Shown here: one piece after another, positions 24,201 through 33,550 of the stretch | Position numbering within the stretch: the stretch's first letter is position 1 | How the letters are laid out: each line of letters starts with the position of its first letter | From: Pisaster brevispinus | Lineage: Eukaryota; Echinodermata; Asteroidea; Forcipulatida; Asteriidae | DNA: 64,000 bases | NCBI GenBank assembly: GCA_023634235.1 | Contig: JAMKCF010000018.1 | Location: 12,040,768-12,104,767 of the forward strand | Reading direction: 5' to 3' | Made by a program: the position numbers and the translations under genes | The notes under the pieces: generated by a model | Database searches by the model: none | Seen by the model: the letters and a program-made list of their open reading frames with translations, nothing else | Told to the model about the DNA's origin: nothing

Positions 24201-25015
24201 ACTGTCAACAAAAATAATCATAGATAAATAGAAAAGTCAACAATGGTTTAATTTCTAAGATTTCAAAAAAATTAAAATTTGTTTATTTATTGAAAAACCT
24301 AATTTTGTTAGTCAAGGTATACTATACGAAAATGTGAGTTGGGCATGAACTTGAAATACTGTATACATGGTATGGGCCTCCATTGCCATCACTTTAGCTT
24401 TGGTGCCCCTTGTAAGTTCAAAATAATTATGGCCATGAACTTTCAACAAAAAAGTAGGCTATCCTGTAGAGTGAACAGACACTCTCCTTGTATTAAATGC
24501 ACCACATTAAGGGCCAAAAACAGTTATTAAGAACACACGTTGCTCCTGACAACCTGATGCTCCAAACATTAAGCACACTGTAACAGGCACAATGAACCCC
24601 ATCATTTGATTGAAGATGTCAATTTCACTTGTTGGGATATAATTAGACAATCTGTTGTGACGATTATGATCAGAATTGCCTGAATTTTTTCACTACAAAA
24701 TCTATTATCACATAAATTTCAATAGCTGAAATCATAAAACTTTGTACAGGTTGTATACGAACACTGTTGTGTATGAATGTAGCAATGGACTATCATTCCT
24801 ACTGTACATGCTATACTCTGTGTGCAATATGAAACTACATGTACCTCCACATGCTGCAGAAGAAACACTTCATCAGGGATGTGGGTCAGACCTCTCCTGC
24901 TGATGTCTAGAGTAATTGCACCCAAGGCATTGGCTACTGCTATCACATTCAGAACATCTTCATGAGTACATTCTGTTGCTGTAGTTGTAAGGACAGATGG
25001 GTCATCTCCAGCCAT
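6154..25015 (-). CDS. LRRC27: Leucine-rich repeat-containing protein 27, complete 12-exon coding region
   Basis: Spliced CDS with exons (minus order) 25015-24845, 24201-24071, 23789-23731, 22563-22417, 21505-21217, 13679-13542, 12496-12408, 12067-12047, 10794-10712, 10532-10456, 9486-9360 and 6246-6154. All junctions are GT/AG, all phases match, and the total is 1425 nt (474 aa plus stop). Residues about 35-140 hold five leucine-rich repeats, ending in LNLQRNPLEFPPPKVLERG. A charged linker follows, then coiled-coil-like K/E/R/Q-rich segments (LAKLRELQQKQTLIEQRR near 290-310; LMERIKRHTLKVQERK near 405-420). The LRR block followed by the ALRELQEKQALMEQ-like and LEEKIKQHVLQM-like segments matches vertebrate LRRC27 in order. 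Function is poorly known; vertebrate LRRC27 is usually described as testis-enriched. The ATG at 25015 is chosen because it opens MAGDD in frame, and a possible acceptor (ATTATTAG) 14 bp upstream suggests a separate 5' UTR exon. No stop or frameshift interrupts the gene. Confidence 0.88.
6247..7369 (-). other. LRRC27 intron 11, distal part
   Basis: AT-rich intronic sequence with no recognisable element. Short open frames here do not resemble anything known. Confidence 0.45.
7370..8300 (+). pseudogene. Non-LTR retrotransposon ORF2, C-terminal fragment
   Basis: Two blocks read as the end of a LINE reverse transcriptase. At about 7376-7590, ISDLQSWASNSKLKFNSTKT fits the region after the catalytic core. 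At 7845-8300, HAFITSHLDFCSSL, a VQNTASCMV block, a KARNGLAPTY block and FTVAAAATWNKLP are the usual tail of CR1/L2-like ORF2 proteins. The blocks are separated by a foldback insertion (7593-7754) and frame breaks, and the catalytic motif is absent. A dead, antisense passenger in LRRC27 intron 11. Confidence 0.8.
7593..7754. mobile_element. Foldback MITE inserted in the LINE fragment
   Basis: Outer arms AACAAGGAAGGTAG and CTACCTTCCTTGTT enclose a second, longer stem that begins GCATGAGCTTTCGTAGCAAC at 7645 and returns to 7731. It splits the reverse-transcriptase reading frame, so it arrived after the LINE. Confidence 0.75.
8415..8850 (+). pseudogene. Second non-LTR retrotransposon fragment with internal 60-bp amplification
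   Basis: Translation around 8430-8520 gives LLNGAEIWLMRKELEQRLHG, then YTDYMPVQNLSWRNQ, and later AGHCF and DVLLWRLPCPARG. These are the typical late ORF2 motifs (LLYGSETW..., SW, AGHC, LLWEP-H-RGRP) of RTE/CR1-like LINEs. Frames shift between them, so it is a pseudogene. The segment around the LLW motif has been amplified as the 60-bp repeat described separately. Confidence 0.75.
8616..8842. repeat. 60-bp tandem repeat, nearly four copies
   Basis: Units begin GGGATTGAGTGCCAGTTAAC and end ACCATGTCCAGCAAGA, with exact 60-bp spacing and only a few substitutions. As 60 is divisible by three the frame is kept, producing repeated ECQLTSDVLLWRLPCPAR on + and a shadow frame on -. It lies inside the LINE fragment. 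Confidence 0.95.
8851..9359 (-). other. LRRC27 intron 11, proximal part
   Basis: Up to about 8930 this continues the LINE-like fragment. The rest is AT-rich intron with no recognised element. Confidence 0.4.
9360..9486 (-). CDS. LRRC27: LRRC27 exon 11
   Basis: 127 nt. It encodes RDRQLMERIKRHTLKVQERK and then PRGNPREEMESAKQDLKM, the counterpart of the conserved vertebrate segment near the C-terminus. Acceptor ATACCAG, donor GTAAGT. Confidence 0.9.
9893..10165. mobile_element. Foldback MITE, family 2 (GGGGCACGTTGCCTTGGATT)
   Basis: The left arm GGGGCACGTTGCCTTGGATT is matched by the right arm CCAATCCAAGGCAACGTGCC. The arms continue inward for about 110 bp, including TGGATCATTATATTCTACTT and TTCCAACCAT in both, so the element is almost wholly palindromic. 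It lies in LRRC27 intron 10. From memory this resembles an abundant repeat of echinoderm genomes, which I could not check. Confidence 0.85.
10456..10532 (-). CDS. LRRC27: LRRC27 exon 10
   Basis: 77 nt. It encodes QEIKSKHEAMKQKMDPDASK and then KMEQA. Acceptor ATTGTAG, donor GTAAGA. Confidence 0.85.
10712..10794 (-). CDS. LRRC27: LRRC27 exon 9
   Basis: 83 nt. It encodes DFSDPSLKTPYDTDPNYMKV and a charged end, DRIK. Acceptor CACTTAG, donor GTAAAA, phase 0 out. Confidence 0.85.
11075..11252. mobile_element. Foldback MITE, family 1, second copy
   Basis: The ends CCCCGGTTCCTACTTCCT and AGGAAGTATGAACCGG match the element at 1164, but the GCGAAT arms are more diverged. It lies in LRRC27 intron 8. 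Confidence 0.75.
12047..12067 (-). CDS. LRRC27: LRRC27 exon 8, 21-nt microexon
   Basis: Seven codons (G)MPWKYK(G) between an ATTGCAG acceptor and a GTAAAT donor. Phase 1 in and out, so it can be skipped without a frameshift: exon 7 would join exon 9 in frame. Confidence 0.7.
12408..12496 (-). CDS. LRRC27: LRRC27 exon 7
   Basis: 89 nt. It encodes DQQLLDDWRTETKEMQRKHY, part of the helical C-terminal half. Acceptor GTTGCAG, donor GTAAGG. Confidence 0.86.
12497..13541 (-). other. LRRC27 intron 6
   Basis: Mostly AT-rich. 12950-13330 is low-complexity, with repeated TCTGAGAC / GAGTCTCAG and CAAGTC words that look like a degenerate local repeat. No coding exon is seen. Confidence 0.4.
13542..13679 (-). 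CDS. LRRC27: LRRC27 exon 6 (basic stretch and coiled coil)
   Basis: 138 nt. It begins with a run of lysine/arginine codons (RKKKRRKR), then PPLIDPIETRMAEEKRLAKL. Its phase-1 completion of the split codon from exon 5 (AA then A) restores lysine. Confidence 0.88.
14490..14712 (+). pseudogene. Reverse transcriptase fragment (LINE), frameshifted
   Basis: PQGVVLGS in one frame is followed in another by ISNISETIIPIFADNTLLYH, and then DNDLHANITALNH. This is the order of the QG-LGP-L, (Y)INDI and FADD-T-L motifs of non-LTR reverse transcriptases. The FADD box reads FADN, and frameshifts and stops show it is dead. It lies in LRRC27 intron 5, directly beside the Helitron-like cluster. Confidence 0.7.
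14713..18300 (-). mobile_element. Intronic cluster of Helitron-like repeats (two units)
   Basis: Two related units: one to about 16075, and one starting at CTAG 16076-16079. The second has AACTAGACAT, then a hairpin (GTTTTTGTTCC...AACAAAAAC), then GGTGTTCGG. Read on the minus strand this is a 3' end of the form hairpin, TTATGT, CTAG, TT. Both units contain CTTCCGGTTTGAACCGGAAG followed by TCAAGGTCA (near 15769 and 17844) and share long stretches with the units at 41.8-58 kb. Unit 1 contains a tandem duplication of a TGGACTTTGAACCTTATGA segment at about 15420-15545. No protein is encoded. It makes up about half of LRRC27 intron 5. Confidence 0.6.
18190..18296. repeat. Two short hairpin units next to a Helitron-like end
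   Basis: GAGGTCTTCGG...CTGAACACCTAAG and AGGTGTTCCGGGCG...GCCCGTACACCT are short foldbacks separated by AAGAAG/A-rich linkers. They correspond to the GGTGTTCGG...CCGAACACC units in the array at 52.8 and 58.0 kb. Confidence 0.65.
18803..19793. mobile_element. Non-autonomous TIR transposon of about 1 kb
   Basis: The ends TACCGTAATTTCCTGCGGAT and ATCCGCAGGAAATTACGGTA are perfect inverted repeats, extending to at least 23 bp (GGATAAG / CTTATCC) and again further in (ATAAGGC / GCGTCTTATC). The 991-bp interior has no long open frame, so it needs a transposase from elsewhere. It lies in LRRC27 intron 5. Confidence 0.85.
19815..20200. repeat. Degenerate tandem-like sequence of about 100-bp period
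   Basis: ACTCACAGCATCC / ACTCACAACATTCC / ACTCACATATCCC / ACTCACAGCATCC recur about every 100 bp with TGTGCATTGAG-like words between them. Strongly diverged, so the period is approximate. Confidence 0.4.
21217..21505 (-). CDS. LRRC27: LRRC27 exon 5 (serine-rich linker)
   Basis: 289 nt, the longest exon. It encodes an acidic, serine-rich stretch followed by YEEYRQLQYEKFKRAGALG. Acceptor GGTTTAG, donor GTAAGT, phase 2 out. It is followed by a 7.5-kb intron full of repeats. Confidence 0.85.
21545..21712 (-). mobile_element. tRNA-derived SINE fragment
   Basis: On the minus strand, 21708-21635 reads like a tRNA head with TAGCACAGTTGGTAGAGCGC (A-box region) and GGTTGTTGGTTCAAATCT (B-box region). 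The acceptor stem does not pair, so it is not a working tRNA gene. A T-rich body continues to about 21545. It lies in LRRC27 intron 4. Confidence 0.65.
22417..22563 (-). CDS. LRRC27: LRRC27 exon 4 (LRR 5 and cap)
   Basis: 147 nt. It encodes LNLQRNPLEFPPPKVLERG and a helical cap with EILRYLRDAHG. This is the segment most like vertebrate LRRC27. Donor GTAACC. Confidence 0.92.
23731..23789 (-). CDS. LRRC27: LRRC27 exon 3 (LRR 4)
   Basis: 59 nt flanked by TTTTAG and GTAAG. It encodes LLLEGNQLKELP, phase 2 in and phase 1 out, continuous with its neighbours. Confidence 0.9.
24071..24201 (-). CDS. LRRC27: LRRC27 exon 2 (LRRs 2-3)
   Basis: 131 nt between a GACAG acceptor and a GTGAG donor. It encodes VYLEGNDISHVP and LDLRNNQLKELP, two textbook LRR strands with the asparagine ladder. 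Confidence 0.9.
24845..25015 (-). CDS. LRRC27: LRRC27 exon 1 (start codon, first LRR)
   Basis: 57 codons from ATG to a phase-0 donor (GGAG then GTACAT). It encodes a short acidic/threonine-rich N-terminus, a hydrophobic helix and the first repeat, with LDISRRGLTHIP. Confidence 0.85.
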
Positions 25016-25420
25016 TGCTGTACAACACACCTAATAATGCAAGCAATCCTTAGCGTTAATGTTAATCTATTGTAACTGTACATATATGTATGATAAATAC
25101 CACATGAAAAAGGTTCAATACCCTGATAAGCACAAATCCCAAACTTCTCTTACATGATGATGAGCTCTTTTGTGTGTGTGTGTTGATTTGAATGGGAAGT
25201 ACATTGTAGTGAGTACTAAGTAGCACAGACTGTCTAGATGACCCCTTTTTAGGCCAGGATCTAAAATTAAGTTAACAATAACATGATTTACTTTTAACTT
25301 CAACATGTTCAACTTAAAAACATGAAAATAGATAATTGTAACCTTGGCTTGATTCGATCCTGCCAACAGTACACAACGGTTACTCCTACCCTAGAACTAG
25401 TACTAGTCATGATAGTATGC
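25016..25420 (-). promoter_or_regulatory. LRRC27 upstream flank
   Basis: A possible acceptor TATTAG ends 14 bp before the ATG, suggesting an upstream non-coding exon. I cannot place the transcription start. Confidence 0.3.
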
Positions 25421-25458
25421 GGTTCGTTCCGCTAGTGGAGACGGTAGCGGAACGAACC
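25421..25458. repeat. Short perfect hairpin
   Basis: GGTTCGTTCCGCT and AGCGGAACGAACC flank a 12-bp loop. Confidence 0.85.
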
Positions 25459-25540
25459 ACATTGCACATAGTTCTACTTCTTCTTACTAGGCTAGGGGAC
25501 TAGGACTACACAACGGTCATCTAGATTCTAGAGACATAGC

Positions 25541-25642
25541 CCCACTTGCATGACTTGTGTGGCCAAGGGACAGGAAACCTGAATCCTTCACCATGTTCAC
25601 TTTCAAGTTTCAGGTTTCCTGTCCCTTGGCCACACAAGTGGG
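25541..25642. repeat. Foldback with arms of about 35 bp
   Basis: The left arm ACTTGTGTGGCCAAGGGACA continues with GGAAACCTGAA, and the right arm TTCAGGTTTCC continues with TGTCCCTTGGCCACACAAGT, around a loop of about 25 bp. The left arm starts CCCACTTG and has an extra CATGACTTG, a small duplication absent from the right arm. Confidence 0.85.
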
Positions 25643-27987
25643 ACTACTAGAGACACATAACTACAGTTAGACAGGACTCAGGAGGAGGACCAACAACAAG
25701 AGCTACGATACAATACGAACATTGTTTTTTGAATATGATTAATGTTACATATCTGACATGTCACATTATGACATTGACAAACACCACATTCGCAGATTGA
25801 ATTACGTGAGTACGTTAAGTTTAACACTTAACACTACAGTAACTTCATGAAAAGTCACTTACTATTTAGTTAGTTACTGTTTTAATTTCTATGATTTCAT
25901 TCATGACTTTTACTAGTTAGAGTATATTTAAATTGTTAACCTTCAGCGTCATCTTTTATACACTTACTTTCATTGATATCGTTCAATACTTTCAGCACGA
26001 TTTTGCTCAACTGTTTTGCACATTGATACTTCTTCTGATGATGGTGCTGCAGCCACCATACTGGAACGATACCCAGACGTCGTCAGTGTACAGTATGCGG
26101 GTAATTCAGATATTGACTCGGTAATCTGACAGCCGGCCGCGGCCGGCTTCCGCGCGATTTTGTTGCTATGGAATTGACATGATTGTTAGACTTGGTTCAA
26201 GTCCAGTCTCGCGTGCTTATTTTAGACGACGAGAGGGCGTGGCAGTAAACTTTGTTTCAGGCATGCATTGATAAGGGAATAAATGAGTGGGACTAGGTCT
26301 TGAACGTTCGTTTAAAACTGGCAGGGTCGTGGCCGTGGGATAATTCCCATTCGTGATGGCAAACGTCGCGATCTCCGTCCCCGCCGTTTCTTAGTCGGGC
26401 GATGCTTTTTGGGAGAATTCGCTTGAATGATAACAGCTTTTGAAACGTGTTTTTGTGTACATAATTTTTTTTTATATAATAATAATACGAATGTTCGCCT
26501 AGTCAGTATCGTAGCTGGGAGTTTTCCGGAAAACACTGGAACAAACATAATCTGTAGATTTCAGATTTACAATCGATTTTGTTTGACACTTGAAAAAAAG
26601 ACGATGAGCGCCACTAACCAACGATGGTACTAGCAAGAACAAAGTTTAAGGTGGGAAACATTATCATTATGATTTTGTCATTAATAATTGAGCCTTACAA
26701 CTACAAACATGAGTCTTTTGCAAATTTCTCCCGCGTCGCCATTTTTCATTTCTTTAAGTGCGGCAAACTATTTTACCGTTTTGTTAATTGCCGCACTTTT
26801 TGCCGTACAAAAAACATTTGAGCTCGACACGGTTAGCGCAGGCCTAGTCTGAGGCTTCGTTTCACAAAGGGTCAAAATACATGCGACGCACAACAGCTGT
26901 GCGGACGCACGCGGAATGGATTGCTGTACAAATTATTAACCGGGCCCAATTTCATGCGCTTACGATGATCCCCATTCCCCACTACTGTGCAAGCGCCGAA
27001 TTTCTGCGCTAGCTGTTAAGCGAAGAATGCCTAGCAACGTACGCACGCGCACAACCTGTGAAATACGCAAAGAATCGGCGCTTACGGAAGCAGGGAATTC
27101 CGCGCTTACACGTCATGTACGTCAAGCGTATGAATGAGTTTCTATCTATGAATTTCTTATTGGATATTGCTTGCATGGAACTGGTTGCCGGTAAATTGCC
27201 TCGTGTGACATGGCCATTAGACAATACCCGAAAACTATATTGAGAAGACAAGGGCCTCAAGTTTTGCTGCTATTTTTCCCGATTTTCTCCTGCAATTTGT
27301 TTCGTCGTTTTCTTCATTTGAACTGAGCTGTGTGCGTTCGCGGGAGTGTGAGTGTATTTTTAGGCGCATATTCGGTGGACTGTCATCGATCAAATAGATG
27401 GATTGCACATGACGTCATCGACCGCCATCTTTAATGACAAACATTGGAAACGTGCACGCGTGTACGCACTGCGCACAACTCTCATAATAGCCTTTCACGC
27501 GTACGCGTTTCATCAACGATGCAAGGGGTCTATTAATTTGTTCTTCGACCTGAAGGCTTTTGCACTACCGCTAAGTGTACTTTTATCTTCTATGTGTTTC
27601 ATTATGTAGCGTTTCGGGGTCCCTATAGATGAAGTACATGAACCCTATGTGCCGTTGTCCGAGAAGTTTCAGGGGAGGATGTCTACCAATCTAATATAAC
27701 GGACATAGATGTGATAATACACTCGTTCGGAATGGGAGGTTCCAGTTTCCATGTGTAATACTTTATTCGTCAATAATGTACACAGCGCCCTCTCTTGATT
27801 TAACAGATGAACTCTGCATGGCCATCTTTATATTACTGTAATCCAATCAGTCCGCTGAACTATTAAAAATGATTGCACGCAGCAGTTTCGGTAGCCGTGG
27901 CTGAGTGCACATCATCTAATAAAGTGTAAGTCATGGGTGTCGTGTGTTTCTTTATTGTTGACATCTGAGGTGTTTTCATCTTTAAAA
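25643..27987. other. Intergenic, locally CpG-rich flank
   Basis: From about 26100 to 27500 CpG is noticeably more frequent than elsewhere (for example GCCGGCCGCGGCCGGC at 26132), which would suit a promoter region for LRRC27 or an unseen neighbour. A right-end remnant of the 27988 MITE family (GCCTCGTGTGACATGGCC) lies at about 27196-27215. I find no convincing exon. Confidence 0.35.
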
Positions 27988-28201
27988 GGGCCATGTCACA
28001 CGGGGCAATTTACAGGCAACCAGTTCCAAGCAATATACAAGAAGAAAAGGCATTCACATTTGAATGCTCGCATAGTTTTCTTAGGGATCTTAAGACATTG
28101 TGTGAAAAATTACTCATGTGCTACGAAAGTGGTCCTGTAGCATGCACTGGGGTTGGTTGCCTCCAAGTTGCCTGGAAAAGTTGCCTCGTGTGACAAGGCC
28201 C
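27988..28201. mobile_element. MITE with GGGCC ends, 214 bp
   Basis: The left end GGGCCATGTCACACGGGGCA and the right end TTGCCTCGTGTGACAAGGCC are inverted copies, and CAGGCAACC / AAGTTGCCTGG continue the arms. GGGCC-type ends suit PIF/Harbinger-like MITEs, but I cannot define a clean target duplication. Confidence 0.75.
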
Positions 28202-28533
28202 TAAGGTCTTAAGGTCTTGTAACGACTCATTCGGTAGCTTGCGCGTTTTCAGCTTGTCAGCGGGCGTAAACGCGCACACTGACGCACCGTCCACGGCATG
28301 CAACCGAATGTGTGTACACTCAGTTTACTAATATAAGGGGGAAAAGCAATGGATTTTATGGCAAACAGCTGAAGTTAAGAAAATTATCATTGTGAATCAG
28401 CAGAACATTATAATTCAGAGATGGAATTAAATTGCCACAACAACAGTTACTGTAACAATCGTTAAGCCAAAAGGCGGTCTCCGTCACAATACATTATTAC
28501 TGTAATTTCCTAATACTTTTAGTTTTATTTTTA
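28202..28533. other. Intergenic, nothing recognised
   Basis: Unassigned sequence between the MITE and the first large array. Confidence 0.4.
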
Positions 28534-28892
28534 TTAGCTGTTTCGCAGCAAAGCGCAGCGAAACAGCTCTTGTTTTCGTTAAAGTTTTTGTTTTTGTTTT
28601 TTAGCTGTTTCGCAGCAAAGCGCAGCGAAACAGCTCTTGTTTTCGTTAAAGTTTTTAGCTGTTTCGCAGCAAAGCGCAGCGAAACAGCTCTTGTTTTCGT
28701 TAAAGTTTTTTTTATTATTAGCTGTTTCGTAGCGCAGCGCTGCGAAACAGCTCTTGTTTTCGTTAAAGTTTTTTTTATTATTAGCTGTTTCGTAGCACAG
28801 CGCTGCGAAACAGCTCTTGTTTTCGTTAAAGTTTTTTTATTATTAGCTGTTTCGCAGCATAGCGCAGCGAAACAGCTCTTGTTTTCGTTAAA
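28534..28892 (+). repeat. Six short hairpin units heading array 1
   Basis: Six units of about 45-65 bp: TTAGCTGTTTCGCAGC, a few bases, GCAGCGAAACAGCT, then CTTGTTTTCGTTAAAG and a T-rich linker. The arms AGCTGTTTCG and CGAAACAGCT are perfect inverted repeats, and the loop varies (GCAAAGC, GCGCAGC, GCATAGC) partly symmetrically. CGAAACAGCT is also the last word before the terminal hairpin of each long unit, so these look like elements with almost no interior. The open frame through them is a repeat artefact. Confidence 0.9.
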
Positions 28893-31800
28893 GTTTTTTT
28901 TATTATTATTATTTTTTTTTTTATTTGTCAGTTTCAGTAAAAAAGGCTATTGACATAACGCACGTTCGTTCTAAGCGGCCTTTTGCATAGTTCCTAAAGA
29001 GCAATTGCAATGAAACTTTCAGTGATGAAAGGCATTGGTGCAATAATGATTTTAAAACTAATGATGTCATGATGACGTCATCACCTGTCACGTGACGTCA
29101 TCTTAAAGGTTTCTATTTTAAATATTTGAAAATCCGTAACAAATCAGCCACAAGAGACCGTAGGTTTCTGTTTGCGGGATTGTATAGGGATATATTAGGT
29201 CTTCATTTTATTCAGTGTGCGTGACCTCACATGACCTCTACTTCCGGTCGAAACAGGAAGTGCCTCGTAATTCAAAAGTGTAAATAGTTATGAAGTTGCT
29301 TTCAACGATGTTATTGTCTGGCAAGGGTGGGTAATTAAAAAAAATTACCGATGACGTCACAATACACAAGAGCGCCCTCTAGCGGCAGGTTGAAAACTGA
29401 TCAAAATGGACTTTTTGAAGATGTGTGTGGTGAAGTTTTGTGTAATCACTTCAAAATTTACACACATGTTGATCGTCAGGCAGTCATCATATGTGTGAAA
29501 TTTCAGATCGATGACGTCATCGGGGGTCACGTGACGCGGCATTAAAGGTGCCTTTTTTAATGTTGTATATATCTCCCTAAGTGTTAGTGCGATCATGTTG
29601 AAACTTGGTAGGTTGTTGGATATTGGCAAGTTCTTGTAAATTCTGAAATGACGTCATGATGACGTCATCACATGATTTTTTATGATTTTTTGAAAAAGTT
29701 ATGGCGAAACAGCTCGGCATTTGTGCACAAATGCAATATGTCTAGTTTTTTTTTTTATTTGTCTGTTTCAGTAAAAAAGGCTATTGACATAACGCACGTT
29801 CGGTCAAAGCGGCTATTTGCATAGTTCCTAAAGAGCAATTGCAATGAAACTTTCAGTGATGAAAGGCATTGGTGCAATAATGATCTCAAAACAATGAGGT
29901 CATGATGATGTCATCACCTGTCACGTGACGTCATCTTAAAGGTTTCTATTTTAAATATTTGAAAATCAGTAACAAATCAGCCACAAGAGACCGTAGGTTT
30001 CTGTTTGCGGGATTGCATAGGGATAAATTAGGTCTTCATTTTAGTCAGTGTGCGTGACCTCACATGACCTTTACTTCCGGTCGAAACCGGAAGTGCCTCG
30101 TTATTCAAAAGTGGAAATAGTTATGAAGTTGCTTTCAACTATGTTATTGTCTGGCAAGGGTGGGTAATTAAAAAAAATACCGATGACGTCACAACACACA
30201 AGAGCGCCCTCTAGCGGCAGGTTGAAAACTGATCAAAATGGACTTTTTGAAGATGTGTGTGGTGAAGTTTTGTGTATTCACTTCAAAATTTACACACATG
30301 TTGATCGTCGAGCAGCCATCATATGTGTGAAATTTCAGATCGATGACGTCATCGGGGGTCACGTGACGCGGCATTAAGGGTGCCTTTTTAAAAGTCGTAT
30401 ATCTCCCTAAGTGTTAGTGCGATCATGTTGAAACTTGGTAGATTGTTGGATATTGGCAAGTTCTTGTAAATTCTAAAATGACGCCATGATGACGTCATCA
30501 CATGATTTTTTATGATTTTTTCTATTTTTTGCACCTTTTAGTCATAAATTGCTTACAAAACGCTTCCAAATTCTTTTTGAAACAGGCTTGAACGTCATTA
30601 CTACTTTGAATACAAAAAAAACTTTCAAATTCAGTTGAGTAATTTGAAAAAGTTATGACGAAACAGCTCGGCATTTGTGCACAAATGCAACATGTCTAGT
30701 TTTTTTTTTTATTTGTCTGTTTCAGTAAAAAAGGCTATTGACATAACGCACGTTCGGTCAAAGCGGCTATTTGCATAGTTCCTAAAGAGCAATTGCAATG
30801 AAACTTTCAGTGATGAAAGGCATTGGTGCAATAATGATCTCAAAACAATGAGGTCATGATGACGTCATCACCTGTCACGTGACGTCATCTTAAAGGTTTC
30901 TATTTTAAATATTTGAAAATCAGTAACAAATCAGCCACAAGAGACCGTAGGTTTTTGATTGCGGGATTGTATAGGGATAAATTAGGTCTTCATTTTATTC
31001 AGTGTGCGTGACCTCACATGACCTCTACTTCCGGTCGAAACCGGAAGTGCCTCGTTATTCAAAAGTGGAAATAGTTATGAAGTTGCTTTCAACTATGTTA
31101 TTGTCTGGCAAGGGTGGGTAATTAAAAAAAAAATACCGATGACGTCACAACACACAAGAGCGCCCTCTAGCGGCAGGTTGAAAACTGATCAAAATGGACT
31201 TTTTGAAGATGTGTGTGGTGAAGTTTTGTGTATTCACTTCAAAATTTACACATGTTGATCGTCGAGCAGCCATCATATGTGTGAAATTTCAGATCGATGA
31301 CGTCATCGGGGGTCACGTGACGCGGCATTAAAGGTCCCTTTTTTAAAGTCGTATATCTCCCTAAGTGTTAGTGCGATCATGTTGAAACTTGGTAGATTGT
31401 TGGATATTGGCAAGTTCTTGTAAATTCTGAAATGACGTCATGATGACGTCATCACATGATTTTTTATGATTTTTTCTATTTTTTGCACTTTTTAGTCATA
31501 AATTGCTTACAAAACGTGGTATAATCCAAATTCTTTTTTAAACAGGCTTGAACGTCATAACTACTTTGAATACCAAAAAAACTTTCAAATTCAGTTGAGT
31601 AATTTGAAAAAGTTATGACGAAACAGCTCGGCATTTGTGCACAAATGCAACATGTCTAGTTTTTTATTTTTTTTTTATTTGTCAGTTTCAGTAAAAAAGG
31701 CTATTGACATAACGCACGTTCGTTCTAAGCGGCCTTTTGCATAGTTCCTAAAGAGCAATTGCAATGAAACTTTCAGTGATGAAAGGCATTGGTGCAATAA

Positions 31801-32499
31801 TGATTTTAAAACTAATGATGTCATGATGACGTCATCACCTGTCACGTGACGTCATCTTAAAGGTTTCTATTTTAAATATTTGAAAATCCGTAACAAATCA
31901 GCCACAAGAGACCGTAGGTTTCTGTTTGCGGGATTGTATAGGGATATATTAGGTCTTCATTTTATTCAGTGTGCGTGACCTCACATGACCTCTACTTCCG
32001 GTCGAAACAGGAAGTGCCTCGTCATTCAAAAGTGTAAATAGTTATGAAGTTGCTTTCAACGATGTTATTGTCTGGCAAGGGTGGGTCATTAAAAAAAATT
32101 TCCGATGACGTCACAATATACAAGAGCGCCCTCTAGCGGCAGGTTGAAAACTGATCAAAATGGACTTTTTGAAGATGTGTGTGGTGAAGTTTTGTGTAAT
32201 CACTTCAAAATTTAAACACATGTTGATCGTCAGGCAGCCATCATATGTGTGAAATTTCAGATCGATGACGTCATCGGGGGTCACGTGACGCGGCATTAAA
32301 GGTGCCTTTTTTAATGTTGTATATATCTCCCTAAGTGTTAGTGCGATCATGTTGAAACTTGGTAGGTTGTTGGATATTGGCAAGTTCTTGTAAATTCTGA
32401 AATGACGTCATGATGACGTCATCACATGATTTTTTATGTTTTTTTGAAAAAGTTATGGCGAAACAGCTCGGCATTTGTGCACAAATGCAATATGTCTAG

Positions 32500-32604
32500 T
32501 TAGCTGTTTCGTAGCGCAGCGCTGCGAAACAGCTCTTGTTTTCGTTAAAGTTTTTTTTATTATTAGCTGTTTCGCAGCGCAGCGAAACAGCTCTTGTTTT
32601 CGTT
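32500..32604 (+). repeat. Two short hairpin units between long units 4 and 5
   Basis: Immediately after CTAG (32496-32499) comes TTAGCTGTTTCGTAGCGC and its return arm, then a second copy with a shorter loop. Unit 5 begins directly after. Confidence 0.85.
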
Positions 32605-33550
32605 GTCTGTTTCAGTAAAAAAAGCCATTGAGATAACACACGTTCGTTCTAAGCGGCCTTTTGCATAGTTCCTAATGAGCAATTGCAATGAAACTTTCAG
32701 TGATGAAAGGCATTGGTGCAATAATGATCCTAAAACAATGATGTCATGATGACGTCATCACCTGTCACGTGACGTCATTTTAAAGGTTTCTATTTTAAAT
32801 ATTTGAAAATCCGTAACAAATCAGCCACAAGAGACCAGAGGTTTTTGATTGCGGGATTGTATAGGGATAAATTAGGTCTTCATTTTATTCAGTGTGCGTG
32901 ACCTCACATGACCTCTACTTCCGGTCGAAACCGGAAGTGCCTCGTTATTCAAAAGTGGAAATAGTTATGAAGTTGCTTTCAACTATGTTATTGTCTGGCA
33001 AGGGTGGGTAATTAAAAAAAAATACCGATGACGTCACAACACACAAGAGCGCCCTCTAGCGGCAGGTTGAAAACTGATCAAAATGGACTTTTTGAAGATG
33101 TGTGTGGTGAAGTTTTGTGTATTCACTTCAAAATTTACACACATGTTGATCGTCGAGCAGCCATCATATGTGTGAAATTTCAGATTGATGACGTCATCGG
33201 GGGTCACGTGACGCGGCATTAAAGGTCCCTTTTTTAAAGTCGTATATCTCCCTAAGTGTTAGTGCGATCATGTTGAAACTTGGTAGATTGTTGGATATTG
33301 GCAAGTTCTTGTAAATTCTGAAATGACGTCATGATGACGTCATCACATGATTTTTTATGATTTTTTCTATTTTTTGCACTTTTTAGTCATAAATTGCTTA
33401 CAAAACGTGGTATAATCCAAATTCTTTTTTAAACAGGCTTGAACGTCATAACTACTTTGAATACCAAAAAAACTTTCAAATTCAGTTGAGTAATTTGAAA
33501 AAGTTATGACGAAACAGCTCGGCATTTGTGCACAAATGCAACATGTCTAG

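Noticed and set aside
26312..26548. Arginine/lysine-rich minus-strand open frame resembling a basic nuclear protein
   Set aside because: Only a short basic run in a CpG-rich stretch; no start context, splice signals or family similarity.
28534..28892. CRISPR-like regularly spaced repeats
   Set aside because: Eukaryotic context. The spacers are T-rich linkers rather than unique sequence, and the repeats are self-complementary ends of transposon-like units.
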